The position numbers and the translations under genes are program-made. 64,000 bases of DNA, taken from the NCBI RefSeq assembly GCF_037076565.1, contig NZ_AP029028.1:4836001-4900000 (forward strand), written 5' to 3'. The stretch is from Herbaspirillum sp. DW155. Lineage in GTDB: Bacteria; Pseudomonadota; Gammaproteobacteria; Burkholderiales; Burkholderiaceae_D. Positions within the stretch are counted from its first letter, which is position 1. Each line of letters opens with the position of its first letter. The notes under the pieces were generated by a model, which saw only the letters and a program-made list of their open reading frames with translations, was not told where the DNA came from and did no database searches. Of the stretch, positions 27,478 to 35,469 are shown piece by piece.

Positions 27478-28227
27478 ATGAGCATCATGAACAAAGCCAG
27501 CAAAACCGCACGTTCCCCAGCCGCCCCGGCCCGCGCCAGTGCGCGCGAGCGCGACAGCACGGGAGCGGTCGAGGAAAGGATGTACCAGGACATCTATGAC
27601 GCAATCATGGAACACCGCCTGCCGCCGCGTACCAAGCTGACCGAGCAGACCCTGTGCCAGATCTACGACACGGCCCGCCACACGGTGCGCAAGGTGCTCT
27701 CGCGCCTGGCTTCCGAGGGCATGGTCGATCTGGAAGCCAACCGGGGCGCCTTCATCGCCAGCCCCTCGCATGCGGAGGTGCGCGACATGTTCGAGCTGCG
27801 CAACATCCTCGAACATGCGGTGCTGGAGAAGGTCGGACGCGAGGCAGGCACGCGCCAGATCGCCGGCCTGCGGCGCATGGTGGAGGAGGAACGGGATTGT
27901 TATCTGAACGGCGACCGGCCGCGCTGGATCAGGCTTTCCGCCCAGTTCCACCTGGCACTGGCGGAGCTGACCGGCAATGCGCTATTGGTGGAAACGCTGC
28001 GCAAGCTGGTCTCGCGCACCACGCTGATGATCGCCAAGACGGAGGCACCGGGCCACAACGCCTGCTCCTTCGATGAACACGAGACCGTGCTGGAAGCGCT
28101 GGAAAAAGGCGATGTTGCCGCCGCCCAGTCGCATATGGCACATCACTTGCATTTGTGCGAGGACCGGGTACGGCCGGATGCGGATGATCAGTTCGATCTG
28201 CGTGCCGTGCTCGGCAAGGGACTGTGA
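27478..28227 (+). CDS. GntR-family regulator with FCD domain (purine/ureide island)
   Basis: About 249 residues: an N-terminal Ala/Arg-rich arm, a winged helix (LCQIYDTARHTVRKVLSRL, wing NRGAFIASPS) and a C-terminal FCD helical ligand domain (SAQFHLALAELTGN, FDEHETVLEALEKGD, HMAHHLHLCEDRV). The start is uncertain: ATGs at 27424, 27478 and 27487 are in frame, and 27424 would overlap the operator-like element. It lies just upstream of the NCS1 permease, racemase and allantoinase genes and is the obvious candidate local regulator. Homologues near allantoin genes sense ureides or purines; that ligand is an inference here. Confidence 0.87.
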   Translation: MSIMNKASKTARSPAAPARASARERDSTGAVEERMYQDIYDAIMEHRLPPRTKLTEQTLCQIYDTARHTVRKVLSRLASEGMVDLEANRGAFIASPSHAEVRDMFELRNILEHAVLEKVGREAGTRQIAGLRRMVEEERDCYLNGDRPRWIRLSAQFHLALAELTGNALLVETLRKLVSRTTLMIAKTEAPGHNACSFDEHETVLEALEKGDVAAAQSHMAHHLHLCEDRVRPDADDQFDLRAVLGKGL

Positions 28228-28279
28228 CCCACGGGCCGGCGCGCACATCCTGATTTTCCCGCCTAGGAGGATCGGGAAG

Positions 28280-28411
28280 ATGGAAGAAGGAAGTGAGAAA
28301 CAAACAGGGCCACGTCGCGCGGCTCGATGCAGTACCGACCGTGTGACCACCACCATGCCGACAAGAGCATGCAGGAAGTCCGTTGAACAGCCCGGCCGTG
28401 GCCGGGCGTGA
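28280..28411 (+). CDS. possible 43-codon ORF
   Basis: An ATG at 28280 follows AGGAGG-like sequence (GGAGGATCGGGAAG) and opens a 43-codon frame with many Arg and Thr residues. It ends 40 bases before the permease start. It has no recognisable family and may be only the 5' leader of the permease mRNA; a GC-rich hairpin (CCCGGCC-GT-GGCCGGG) overlaps its end. Confidence 0.2.
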   Translation: MEEGSEKQTGPRRAARCSTDRVTTTMPTRACRKSVEQPGRGRA

Positions 28412-28450
28412 TTCGTTTCACCCAACCTTTCTCTCTGATGGAGACCGGCC

Positions 28451-29902
28451 ATGACTACCGACGCTTCCCCCTCCGCTGCACCCGGCACCTATCTCGCCGG
28501 CGCCGACGATGCGCGCCTGACCAATGAAGACCTCGCCCCGCTGAAGAAACAGACCTGGGGTTCCTACAACATCTTTGCCTTCTGGATGTCCGACGTGCAC
28601 AGCGTGGGCGGCTACGTGTTCGCCGGCAGCCTGTTCGCGCTGGGCCTGACCAGCTGGCAGGTGCTGATCTCGCTGCTGATCGGCATCAGCATCGTCTATC
28701 TGCTGTGCAATCTGGTGGCGCGTCCCAGCCAGGCGCACGGCGTGCCCTATCCGGTGATGAGCCGCCTGTCCTTCGGCGTCTTGGGCGCCAACGTGCCGGC
28801 CATGATCCGCGGCCTGATCGCGGTGGCCTGGTATGGCATCCAGACCTATCTGGCTTCGGCCGCTTTCGTGGTGGTGGTGCTGAAGTTCTTCCCGGAATTG
28901 AAGCCCTATGCCGATGTCCACGTACACTCCTTCGCCGGCCTCTCCACGCTGGGCTGGGGCGGCTTCCTGCTGCTGTGGGTATTGCAGGCGCTGGTGTTCT
29001 GGAACGGCATGGAGACCATCAAGAAATTCATCGACTTCGCCGGTCCGGCGGTCTATGTGGTCATGTTCGTCCTGGCGGGCTGGATGATCTACAAGGCAGG
29101 CTGGCAGAACGTCGGCCTGAACCTGGGCGAGATCAAGTACAGCGGCTGGGCGGCGGTCTCGGTGATGATCACGGCCATCTCGCTGGTGGTGTCCTACTTC
29201 TCGGGGCCGATGCTCAACTTCGGCGACTTCTCGCGCTACTGCCACACCTTTGCCGATGTGAAGCGCGGCAATTTCTGGGGCCTGCCAGTCAATTTCCTGG
29301 CCTTCTCGATAGTAACGGTCGTTACTACTTCGGCCACCATTGCCGTGTTCGGTGAGCTGATCACCGATCCGGTGGAAACGGTTTCGCGCATCGACAGCAC
29401 CACGGCGGCCGTGATCGGCGCGCTGACCTTCCTCACGGCCACCATCGGCATCAACATCGTGGCCAATTTCGTCTCGGCTGCCTTTGACTTTTCCAACCTC
29501 TCGCCCAGCCGCATCAGCTGGCGCGCCGGCGGCATGATGGCGGCCACGGCCTCGATCTTCATCACGCCCTGGAACCTGTTCGGCAATCCGGAAGTGATCC
29601 ATTACACGCTGGACGTGCTGGGCGGCTTCATCGGACCGTTGTATGGCATCCTGCTGGCTGATTACTACCTGGTCAAACAGCGCCAGGTGAAGGTGGAAGA
29701 TCTCTACACCCTGCGTCCCGAGGGCCGCTACTGGTACACCAACGGCATCAACCGTGATGCGGTCAAGGCGCTGGTGCTGGCCGCTGCGGTCTGCGTGGCC
29801 TGCGTCATGCTGCCGCAGCTGCGTAAAGCAGCGGACTTCTCCTGGTTCATCGGTGCGGCGCTGGGCGCGGTGTTCTACCTGATGTTCGCGCGCAAGCGTT
29901 GA
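28451..29902 (+). CDS. NCS1-family nucleobase/allantoin permease
   Basis: A 483-residue inner-membrane symporter with about 12 helices. The N-terminal LTNEDLAPLKKQTWGSYN and the motif VSYFSGPMLNFGDFSRY are diagnostic of the NCS1 family (PucI, hydantoin and cytosine permeases). With racemase and allantoinase genes directly downstream, allantoin or a hydantoin is the likeliest substrate, taken up with Na+ or H+. It is first in the operon 28451-31662, with 28 bp to the racemase gene. Confidence 0.9.
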   Translation: MTTDASPSAAPGTYLAGADDARLTNEDLAPLKKQTWGSYNIFAFWMSDVHSVGGYVFAGSLFALGLTSWQVLISLLIGISIVYLLCNLVARPSQAHGVPYPVMSRLSFGVLGANVPAMIRGLIAVAWYGIQTYLASAAFVVVVLKFFPELKPYADVHVHSFAGLSTLGWGGFLLLWVLQALVFWNGMETIKKFIDFAGPAVYVVMFVLAGWMIYKAGWQNVGLNLGEIKYSGWAAVSVMITAISLVVSYFSGPMLNFGDFSRYCHTFADVKRGNFWGLPVNFLAFSIVTVVTTSATIAVFGELITDPVETVSRIDSTTAAVIGALTFLTATIGINIVANFVSAAFDFSNLSPSRISWRAGGMMAATASIFITPWNLFGNPEVIHYTLDVLGGFIGPLYGILLADYYLVKQRQVKVEDLYTLRPEGRYWYTNGINRDAVKALVLAAAVCVACVMLPQLRKAADFSWFIGAALGAVFYLMFARKR

Positions 29903-29930
29903 ATACAATCCGCTGTCTCAAGGAACAAGC

Positions 29931-30665
29931 ATGCGTATCAAGCTGATCAATCCCAACACCACCATGAGCATGACCGAGGCCATGACCGCGTGTGCGCGGG
30001 CGGTGGCCGCGCCCGGTACCGAGATCACGGGCGTGAGTCCGCAGATGGGACCGGCCTCGATTGAAAGCCACTATGACGAAGCGCTGGCCGTGCCCGGTCT
30101 GCTGCAGGAAATCGAACAGGGTGAGCGCGACGGCTATGACGCCTACGTGATCGCCTGCTTCGGTGATCCTGGCCTGTCGGCCGCGCGCGAGCTGGCCCGT
30201 GGTCCGGTGATCGGAATTGCGGAAGCGGCGATGCACATGGCCAGCCTGGTCGCCCCGTCCTTCTCGGTGGTGACCACGCTGGCGCGCACCAGCGGCATGG
30301 CCTGGCACCTGGCCGAGCGTTACGGCATGCAGCGTTTTTGCCGCAACGTGCGGGCCTGCGAGATTGCGGTGCTGGAGCTGGAGAACCCGGCCTCCGACGC
30401 ACGTGCCCGTATCACCGACGAATGTCGGCGCGCGCTGGCCGAGGATGATGCCGAGGCCATCGTCCTGGGGTGTGCCGGTATGGCGGACCTGTGTGCGGCG
30501 ATTGGCCGCGACATTGGTGCGCCGGTGATCGATGGTGTCACTGCGGCGGTCAAGCTGGCCGAATCGCTGGTGGCGCTCGGACTGGGCACGGCCAAGGGGG
30601 GCGAGTGGGCAAGGCCTTTGCCGAAGGCTTATCATGGTTTGCTGAGCGGCTTTGCCCGTGTCTGA
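29931..30665 (+). CDS. Asp/Glu/hydantoin racemase family protein, likely allantoin racemase
   Basis: A 244-residue cofactor-independent racemase. The N-terminal IKLINPNTTMSMTEAM is the family start motif. The two catalytic cysteines sit in ACFGDPGL (about residue 79) and GCAGMADL (about 181). Members beside allantoin genes (HpxA type) interconvert R- and S-allantoin so that the stereospecific allantoinase can use both; hydantoin racemase is the alternative. It is well placed between the permease and the PuuE gene. Confidence 0.88.
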   Translation: MRIKLINPNTTMSMTEAMTACARAVAAPGTEITGVSPQMGPASIESHYDEALAVPGLLQEIEQGERDGYDAYVIACFGDPGLSAARELARGPVIGIAEAAMHMASLVAPSFSVVTTLARTSGMAWHLAERYGMQRFCRNVRACEIAVLELENPASDARARITDECRRALAEDDAEAIVLGCAGMADLCAAIGRDIGAPVIDGVTAAVKLAESLVALGLGTAKGGEWARPLPKAYHGLLSGFARV

Positions 30666-30729
30666 TTTCCAAGGCGGCGCTGTGGTCGGGCGCTGCGATT
30701 TTCTTTCCTGACAGCCAAACGAAGAACTT

Positions 30730-31662
30730 ATGTCCCAGCAACAAACTTATCCCCGCGACCTGGCCGGCTACGGCCGCAACCCGCCGCAAGCGCGCTGGCC
30801 CGGCCAGGCGCGGGTGGCTTTGCAATTCGTGCTCAATTATGAAGAAGGCGGCGAGAATTGCGTCCTGCATGGTGATCCTGCATCCGAGCAATTCCTGTCG
30901 GAGATCGTGGGGGCGGCGGCTTATCCGGCGCGGCACATGTCGATGGAATCGATTTACGAATATGGTTCGCGCGTCGGCGTGTGGCGTATCCTGCGCGAGT
31001 TCGAAAAGCGTGGTCTGCCGATGACCATCTTTGGCGTGGCCACGGCCTTGCAGCGTTCGCCGGAGGTGACGCAGGCGTTCCTGGAGCTGGGGCATGAGAT
31101 TGCCTGCCACGGCTTGAAGTGGATTCATTATCAGAACATCGATATCGAGACCGAGCGCGCGCATATGAGGGAGGCGGTGCAGATCTTCCGGGAGCTGACG
31201 GGGAGCGCGCCGCTGGGCTGGTATACGGGGCGGGATTCGCCCAATACGCGGCAGCTGGTGGTGGAGCATGGGGGCTTTGCGTATGACTCGGATTATTACG
31301 GGGATGATCTGCCGTTCTGGATGGAAGTGGAAACCAGTGACGGGGTGAAGGCGCCGCATCTGGTGGTGCCGTATACCCTGGATTCCAACGACATGCGCTT
31401 TGCGACGCCGCAGGGGTTCAATACCAGCGAGCATTTCTATCAGTATCTGAAGGATAGTTTCGACGTGCTCTATGCGGAGGGCGAAGAGGCACCGAAGATG
31501 CTGTCGGTGGGGATGCACTGCCGCTTGCTGGGGCGGCCGGGGCGGTTCCGGGCCTTGCAGCGATTCCTTGATTATGTTCAGTCACATGATCAGGTTTGGA
31601 TTTGCCGGCGGATTGATATTGCTGAGCATTGGAGGAAGACGCATCCTTTTTCGGAGCGCTGA
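30730..31662 (+). CDS. puuE: allantoinase PuuE (polysaccharide deacetylase fold)
   Basis: A 310-residue enzyme of the polysaccharide-deacetylase superfamily. The start YPRDLAGYGRNPPQARWP and the FVLNYEEGGE segment are typical of PuuE, the metal-independent allantoinase that opens allantoin to allantoate. Other marks are EIACHGLKWIHYQ and WYTGRDSPNTR. It ends the permease-racemase-allantoinase operon and is followed by a strong terminator. From about 31150 onward its codons change style, with many GGG, GAT, TAT and ATT, unlike the neighbouring genes. Confidence 0.92.
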   Translation: MSQQQTYPRDLAGYGRNPPQARWPGQARVALQFVLNYEEGGENCVLHGDPASEQFLSEIVGAAAYPARHMSMESIYEYGSRVGVWRILREFEKRGLPMTIFGVATALQRSPEVTQAFLELGHEIACHGLKWIHYQNIDIETERAHMREAVQIFRELTGSAPLGWYTGRDSPNTRQLVVEHGGFAYDSDYYGDDLPFWMEVETSDGVKAPHLVVPYTLDSNDMRFATPQGFNTSEHFYQYLKDSFDVLYAEGEEAPKMLSVGMHCRLLGRPGRFRALQRFLDYVQSHDQVWICRRIDIAEHWRKTHPFSER

Positions 31663-31686
31663 TTTATTCTTTTTTGGAATGAATTG

Positions 31687-31724
31687 ATACCGCTTGGGGA
31701 TTTATCCTTGGGCGGTATTTTTTT
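31687..31724 (+). terminator. rho-independent terminator after puuE
   Basis: ATACCGC (31687-31693) pairs with GCGGTAT (31712-31718), followed by a run of seven T residues. An inner GGGA/TCC pairing can extend the hairpin. Confidence 0.85.
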
Positions 31725-31740
31725 CTTTGTTGGTTTGCGG

Positions 31741-31916
31741 TTTGGGGTAGTCTGCACGGATTACTGTCCTGCGCTCTAGCTTAATTCTTATCATTCTCCG
31801 GTCGGAAGAACGCGCCGGGGGCGGCCCGGCAGCCGCTCACTTTTCTTGTCTCGCCAAGAAAAGTAAGCAAAAGAAGGCGACCGCAGCTGCACCGCCCTCC
31901 TTCGGAGGGTCCCCGC
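31741..31916 (+). repeat. left arm of the long inverted repeat
   Basis: It matches the reverse complement of 32367-32540 over nearly its whole length. It starts at TTTGGGGTAGTCTGCACGG and passes through GCGCTCTAGCTTAATTCTTA to CCCTCCTTCGGAGGGTCCCC. Only a short block near 31768 and another around 31887-31893 differ. It contains its own hairpin, ACTTTTCTTG (31839-31848) with CAAGAAAAGT (31855-31864). Confidence 0.88.
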
Positions 31917-31996
31917 TTCAGAGAGCAACAAAACGGGGAAAATAGAGTCGCTTCGCTCCGACTATTTTCCTGATCCGTTTTGTTGCTCTCTGAAGC
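31915..31996. repeat. 82-nt hairpin/cruciform sequence
   Basis: A perfect 22-bp outer stem (31915-31936 with 31975-31996, starting GCTTCAGAGAGCAACAAAAC) is followed inward by GGAAAATAG/CTATTTTCC pairing and a loop around CTTCGCTC. Confidence 0.85.
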
Positions 31997-32085
31997 GGCG
32001 GCGCAGATGCGGACTGCCTGACTGCCTCGCCTTCGGCATCGTGAGACCTCCTACTCGCCTTCGGCTTTGCGTTGGCGTTCTCTAG

Positions 32086-32124
32086 CCTTCGATACGTCGC
32101 TGCGCGACTACTCAGGTCGAACGG
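32086..32124. repeat. dispersed-repeat-like motif with GTCGC-TGC-GCGAC core
   Basis: CCTTCGATACGTCGCTGCGC continues to ACTCAGGTCGAACGG. It resembles a short intergenic motif common in Burkholderiales and other bacteria (CTTCGATACG...CTACTCAGG..GAACGG); this is from memory, not from a search. It has a 5-bp inverted core, GTCGC/GCGAC. Confidence 0.55.
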
Positions 32125-32217
32125 ACGGAAATTATTTAAACAATAAAAACTAAAAAAAGAAAAACCCGAAATCCGAAATTCGAAACACAGAGCGGAAGTG
32201 TGAATGTGCAAAAGGTC

Positions 32218-32257
32218 GAGGCCGCAGGCGAGCCCCCGCGAGGCCGCAGGCGAGCCC
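32218..32257. repeat. tandem 18-bp repeat
   Basis: GAGGCCGCAGGCGAGCCC occurs at 32218-32235 and again at 32240-32257, a 22-bp step with a 4-nt spacer. Confidence 0.8.
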
Positions 32258-32282
32258 GTTTGGTTTTTCCCCATAGAGCCAG

Positions 32283-32368
32283 CCGCCGCAGCGGAGCGAA
32301 AAGTGGATCAGAAGAATAGTGGGAGCGAAGCGACTCTATTCTTCCCACTTTTCGCTTCGCTGCGGCGG
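32283..32368. repeat. second large hairpin, next to the right arm
   Basis: CCGCCGCAGCGGAGCGAAAA (from 32283) pairs with the complement ending near 32368, with small mismatches. An inner stem AGAAGAATAG/CTATTCTTC (32310-32319 with about 32336-32344) encloses a GGAGCGAAGCGA loop. It mirrors the 31915-31996 hairpin in layout but not in sequence. Confidence 0.78.
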
Positions 32369-32540
32369 GGACCCTCCGAAGGAGGGCTGGCTCTCTGGGG
32401 TCGCCTTCTTTTGCTTACTTTTCTTGGCGAGACAAGAAAAGTGAGCGGCTGCCGGGCCGCCCCCGGCGCTCCGCTCCGACCGGAGAATGATAAGAATTAA
32501 GCTAGAGCGCAGAAAAGCAATCCGTGCAGACTACGCCAAA
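32367..32540 (-). repeat. right arm of the long inverted repeat
   Basis: This is the inverted copy of 31741-31916. It includes GGGACCCTCCGAAGGAGGGC, the ACTTTTCTTGG/CGAGACAAGAAAAGT hairpin and TAAGAATTAAGCTAGAGCGC, and ends in CTACGCCAAA. It ends about 50 bp from the puuD stop codon. Confidence 0.88.
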
Positions 32541-32589
32541 CGGAACAACCAGAAAAACAGCCCGCCAAGACAAACCAACAATCAAAACA

Positions 32590-33831
32590 TCACCGAACGG
32601 CAGCACCGCTTTCAAACCACTTCCCGATAATGGCGCGTTCATCATCGGTGATATGAGTCATGTTCCCAAGCGGCATAGCCTTCTGCACCACGGCTTGTTG
32701 ATAAATCTGCTGAGCATGCTGCGAGATATGTTCAGGCGAATCGAGCAGAACGCCCTTGCCGGGAACGGGCATGAGGGTAGGTTGCGCCGAATGACACTGA
32801 ATGCATCGCGCCTGAATGACTTGCTGTACTTGAGCAAACGCCCCACCCGCCTCAGCAACAGCGGCAGGAGCAGAAGCACCAGCAACGGGCGAAGAAGCAG
32901 CAACCGGCCTGGCCTGCATGGCAGGACTCATCCAGACGATCACCGCCAGCAACAAACCAACAGCAATCCCCGGATACCACCAGTTATAAACCCCCTTGTG
33001 CCGCAACACGAAGAACTGCCGGATCAAGGCCCCCGCCGCCATGATGCACAACAGCACCACCCAGTTATGCGGCGCCGAATAAGTCATGCTGTAGTGATTG
33101 GACAGCATCGCAAACAACACCGGCAAGGTGAAGTAAGTGTTGTGCACGCTACGCTGCTTGCCGCGCTTGCCATGAATCGGATCGGGTGCTTGTCCGGCCC
33201 GCATGGAAGCCACCATCTTGCGCTGCCCCGGAATGATCCACACCAGCACGTTCGCGCTCATGATCGTCGCCAGCGACGCCCCGCTGATGAGGAAAGCCGC
33301 CCGCCCCGAGAACAGATGACAAGCCGCCCACACCGACACGATCACCTGCAACCCCACCAGCAGATTGACCAGCCGGTCCGCCCCCGGCCGATCCCCGATG
33401 GTGCTGCAGATCGCGTCATAGATCAGCCAGTTGAACACCAGGAACGCAATGGCGGTGCCGCCGGCCATCGACGCCGACATGTCGAACACGTTGCGGTCCA
33501 CCAGAAACACGTTCGCATTGAACAGATACAACAAGGAAAACAGCGCAAAGCCCGACAGCCAGGTACTGTAGGACTCCCAATAAAACCAGTGCAGATGCTC
33601 CGGCAACACCTTCGGCGCCAGCAGGTACTTCTGCGGATTGTAGAAACCGCCACCGTGCACCGCCCACAACTCGCCGCCGACGCCCTTCTCCTTCAACTCG
33701 GGATCGGTCGGTGCCACCAGACTGTTGTCCAGCCAGACGAAATAAAACGAAGAACCGATCCAGGCAATTGCCGTGATCACGTGCAGCCAGCGCAGCAGCA
33801 GATTCAGCCAGTCAAGTAGGTATGCTTCCAT
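32590..33831 (-). CDS. puuD: membrane urate oxidase PuuD with cytochrome c domain
   Basis: A 413-residue inner-membrane protein. About eight helices make up the PuuD urate hydroxylase domain (LRWLHVITAIAWIGSSFYFV, WAVHGGGFYNPQKYLLAP, SVHNTYFTLPVLFAMLSNHY). A C-terminal periplasmic c-type cytochrome domain follows, with CIQCH near residues 341-345 and a Met ligand in AMPLGNMTH. PuuD oxidises urate and passes electrons to the respiratory chain instead of making H2O2. It converges on puuE across the repeat element, which links urate oxidation to the allantoin steps. GGGCGGAG lies upstream of the ATG. Confidence 0.93.
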   Translation of the reverse strand: MEAYLLDWLNLLLRWLHVITAIAWIGSSFYFVWLDNSLVAPTDPELKEKGVGGELWAVHGGGFYNPQKYLLAPKVLPEHLHWFYWESYSTWLSGFALFSLLYLFNANVFLVDRNVFDMSASMAGGTAIAFLVFNWLIYDAICSTIGDRPGADRLVNLLVGLQVIVSVWAACHLFSGRAAFLISGASLATIMSANVLVWIIPGQRKMVASMRAGQAPDPIHGKRGKQRSVHNTYFTLPVLFAMLSNHYSMTYSAPHNWVVLLCIMAAGALIRQFFVLRHKGVYNWWYPGIAVGLLLAVIVWMSPAMQARPVAASSPVAGASAPAAVAEAGGAFAQVQQVIQARCIQCHSAQPTLMPVPGKGVLLDSPEHISQHAQQIYQQAVVQKAMPLGNMTHITDDERAIIGKWFESGAAVR

Positions 33832-34062
33832 GATGCTCCGCCCTCATATTCCAATCGATGGACCAAGGCCGCCACACAGCCAGCCCGCCCGCTTCAAAAC
33901 CAGCCATTAAATCTCAAGGCGACCGCTGCCATATGTCGCCATTCCTATAACCCACATACGCCAACAAACATATCAAGAGCACCCTGAGCACTCCCGACAG
34001 TGTAGCCATTTCCCGCCCGGCCCATGCGGGCTGAGCGCTGCCGCGCCGGACGCCCAATAAAA
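33832..34062. other. puuD upstream region, nothing further seen
   Basis: These 230 bp upstream of puuD should contain its promoter. I found no convincing operator matching the TTGTYGWCAA pattern, no RNA gene and no conserved ORF. Confidence 0.35.
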
Positions 34063-34086
34063 ATGCCGGATCCGAAGACCCGGCAT
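34059..34086 (-). terminator. rho-independent terminator of the Tsx-like gene
   Basis: Read on the minus strand, ATGCCGG-N10-CCGGCAT is followed by TTTTTA. On the plus strand the arms are 34063-34069 and 34080-34086. It lies about 40 bp after the stop codon of the channel gene. Confidence 0.85.
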
Positions 34087-34124
34087 CGCCACGACGCTGC
34101 AAGCAGCCGGACCGAACCGACCGG

Positions 34125-34949
34125 TCAGAAGTGGTACTCGGCGCGCACCATCGGGGTCTTGGCCAGCGAACCCGGAACGTAGTTCGGGTTGCCGAACTTG
34201 TTGCGCCAGTATTGATATTCCAGACCCACGCGCAAGGTGTTCTTGCCCATGCCCATGGTCGTGCCCAGGTCATACATGATCTGGCCGTCGAAGTTCAGCT
34301 CGGCCGAAGTCGGACCGCCGAACTCGTTCTTGCCCTTGGACGCGATGTAGTTCGTGTAGCCTTCGAAAGACAGGCCGGTCGAACCCAGCGGAATGCCCCA
34401 GGACAGATTCAGCATCGGGTGGGTGTCATAGGTGTAGCGGCTGGAAACGCCGATGGGCTGGTTGCTTTCGAACAGCGCCAGCACGCTCACATTCAGGAAA
34501 CCAGGCACGTCCATCATCAGGGTCGGACCGACCACCCACATGCGCTTCTTGGAAGCGTAGCTCTTGTCGTTCTTGGTGTTCCAGTCAAAGCCCAATGTCA
34601 GACCCACGCCGCGTGCCGGGCCGAACGACAGGTCCTTGCCGCTGATCTTGCCGATATCGAGGGTGTTGCGGTAGACGATGTAGGCTTCCTGGGCATTGTC
34701 ATCCTTGCTGTTGGACATCAGCAGGTCCACGTTCAGGAAGTTGGTGCCGTACTTGTAGCCGCTGGCATGCGTGAAATTGATGATGCTCTTGGCGATGTCC
34801 TGCGAATTGAAGGGCTCGGCAAACTTCGTGCCGTAACGGTAGCCGATCGAATTGTCCGACCAGTCAGCGGCTTGCGCCGACAGGCTGCCTGCGGCCGAAG
34901 CGACCACCGCTGCCATCATCCAGTACTTCCCCTTGATACCCTTCTTCAT
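34125..34949 (-). CDS. Tsx-like nucleoside-specific outer-membrane channel
   Basis: About 274 residues. From the ATG at 34949 (GGGAG upstream) there is a signal peptide cut after SAQA, then mature ADWSDNSIGYRYGTKFAEPF, characteristic of the Tsx/OmpA-like nucleoside channel family (Channel_Tsx). Alternating beta-strands run to the terminal aromatic RAEYHF, as in outer-membrane barrels. It probably lets nucleosides or purine-like compounds cross the outer membrane for the ABC transporters encoded next door. An ATG 20 codons upstream is in frame but less signal-like. Confidence 0.88.
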   Translation of the reverse strand: MKKGIKGKYWMMAAVVASAAGSLSAQAADWSDNSIGYRYGTKFAEPFNSQDIAKSIINFTHASGYKYGTNFLNVDLLMSNSKDDNAQEAYIVYRNTLDIGKISGKDLSFGPARGVGLTLGFDWNTKNDKSYASKKRMWVVGPTLMMDVPGFLNVSVLALFESNQPIGVSSRYTYDTHPMLNLSWGIPLGSTGLSFEGYTNYIASKGKNEFGGPTSAELNFDGQIMYDLGTTMGMGKNTLRVGLEYQYWRNKFGNPNYVPGSLAKTPMVRAEYHF

Positions 34950-35302
34950 AAGTTTCTCCCTGTGTTGCTTCTCTAAAAAATAGCGATTGAATCGGAGTCC
35001 GATTCGCATCCTGCGGCACCTTGCACTCTCCCCGCCGCAATATGGAAATCAGCACCCCGCGTGTGCTTGCCTTTGTCAAATAAGGTCTGGCAAATTGCAG
35101 ACAGCGCTGCCGACACCCGCACCGACGGCAGCGTTTACGCAAAGCCCGTGCCAGCCCCCCAGGCCAGCAGTTGATGCCTGCGGCAACGCGAGCCGATATC
35201 GACCGATATCGACCATACGCTGCGCGCGCGGGGCGCAATCCTAGCCGAACCGGGGCGGTTTCCCAAGCCCCCGCGCCATGCGCAGCAGGAGGGTAGCTCG
35301 CA

Positions 35303-35312
35303 TTGTTGACAA
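35303..35312. promoter_or_regulatory. operator-like site TTGTTGACAA
   Basis: Exact match to the TTGTYGWCAA pattern, within ATTGTTGACAATCGCAT, about 340 bp before the NMT1-type binding-protein gene and about 355 bp before the Tsx-like gene on the other strand. Confidence 0.45.
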
Positions 35313-35434
35313 TCGCATCTGCCGGGCGCGCAACGACAAAAAACAGCAGAAGGCGCGCTCCATCTGCCTTACAGCCCTGCCAGCCAAATTTTTTTAGTGC
35401 ACTTTTTTCTACTTAGGTGCAGCGAAGCACCAAA

Positions 35435-35469
35435 TTGTCGCAAATGGATTTTTTAATTGTCGACAAAAA
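35435..35469. promoter_or_regulatory. composite operator-like element before the NMT1-type ABC operon
   Basis: TTGTCGCAAATGGATTTT starts at 35435 and the perfect palindrome TTGTCGACAA lies at 35457-35466. The 35 bases align without gaps with 27389-27423 in front of the purine-island GntR gene. A common regulator is the simplest explanation. Confidence 0.55.

Larger units (their letters stand above)
31725..32589. repeat. nested inverted-repeat element between convergent genes
   Basis: A gene-free stretch of 865 bp. It consists of two arms of about 175 bp in inverted orientation (31741-31916 and 32367-32540) that enclose two large hairpins (31915-31996 and 32283-32368), a 39-bp motif (32086-32124) and a tandem 18-bp repeat. 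The ORFs inside it are by-products of the repeats. It lies exactly between the ends of puuE and puuD, where it could act as a bidirectional transcription block. Confidence 0.85.

Noticed and set aside
32204-32500. 98-codon frame containing LLLLTFLGETRKVSG
   Set aside because: It is a translation of the inverted-repeat arm, a recurrent artefact of this kind of repeat, not a gene.
31725-32589. Insertion sequence or transposon carrying a transposase
   Set aside because: No transposase or integrase-like protein can be read in any frame of the element; if mobile, it would be non-autonomous.
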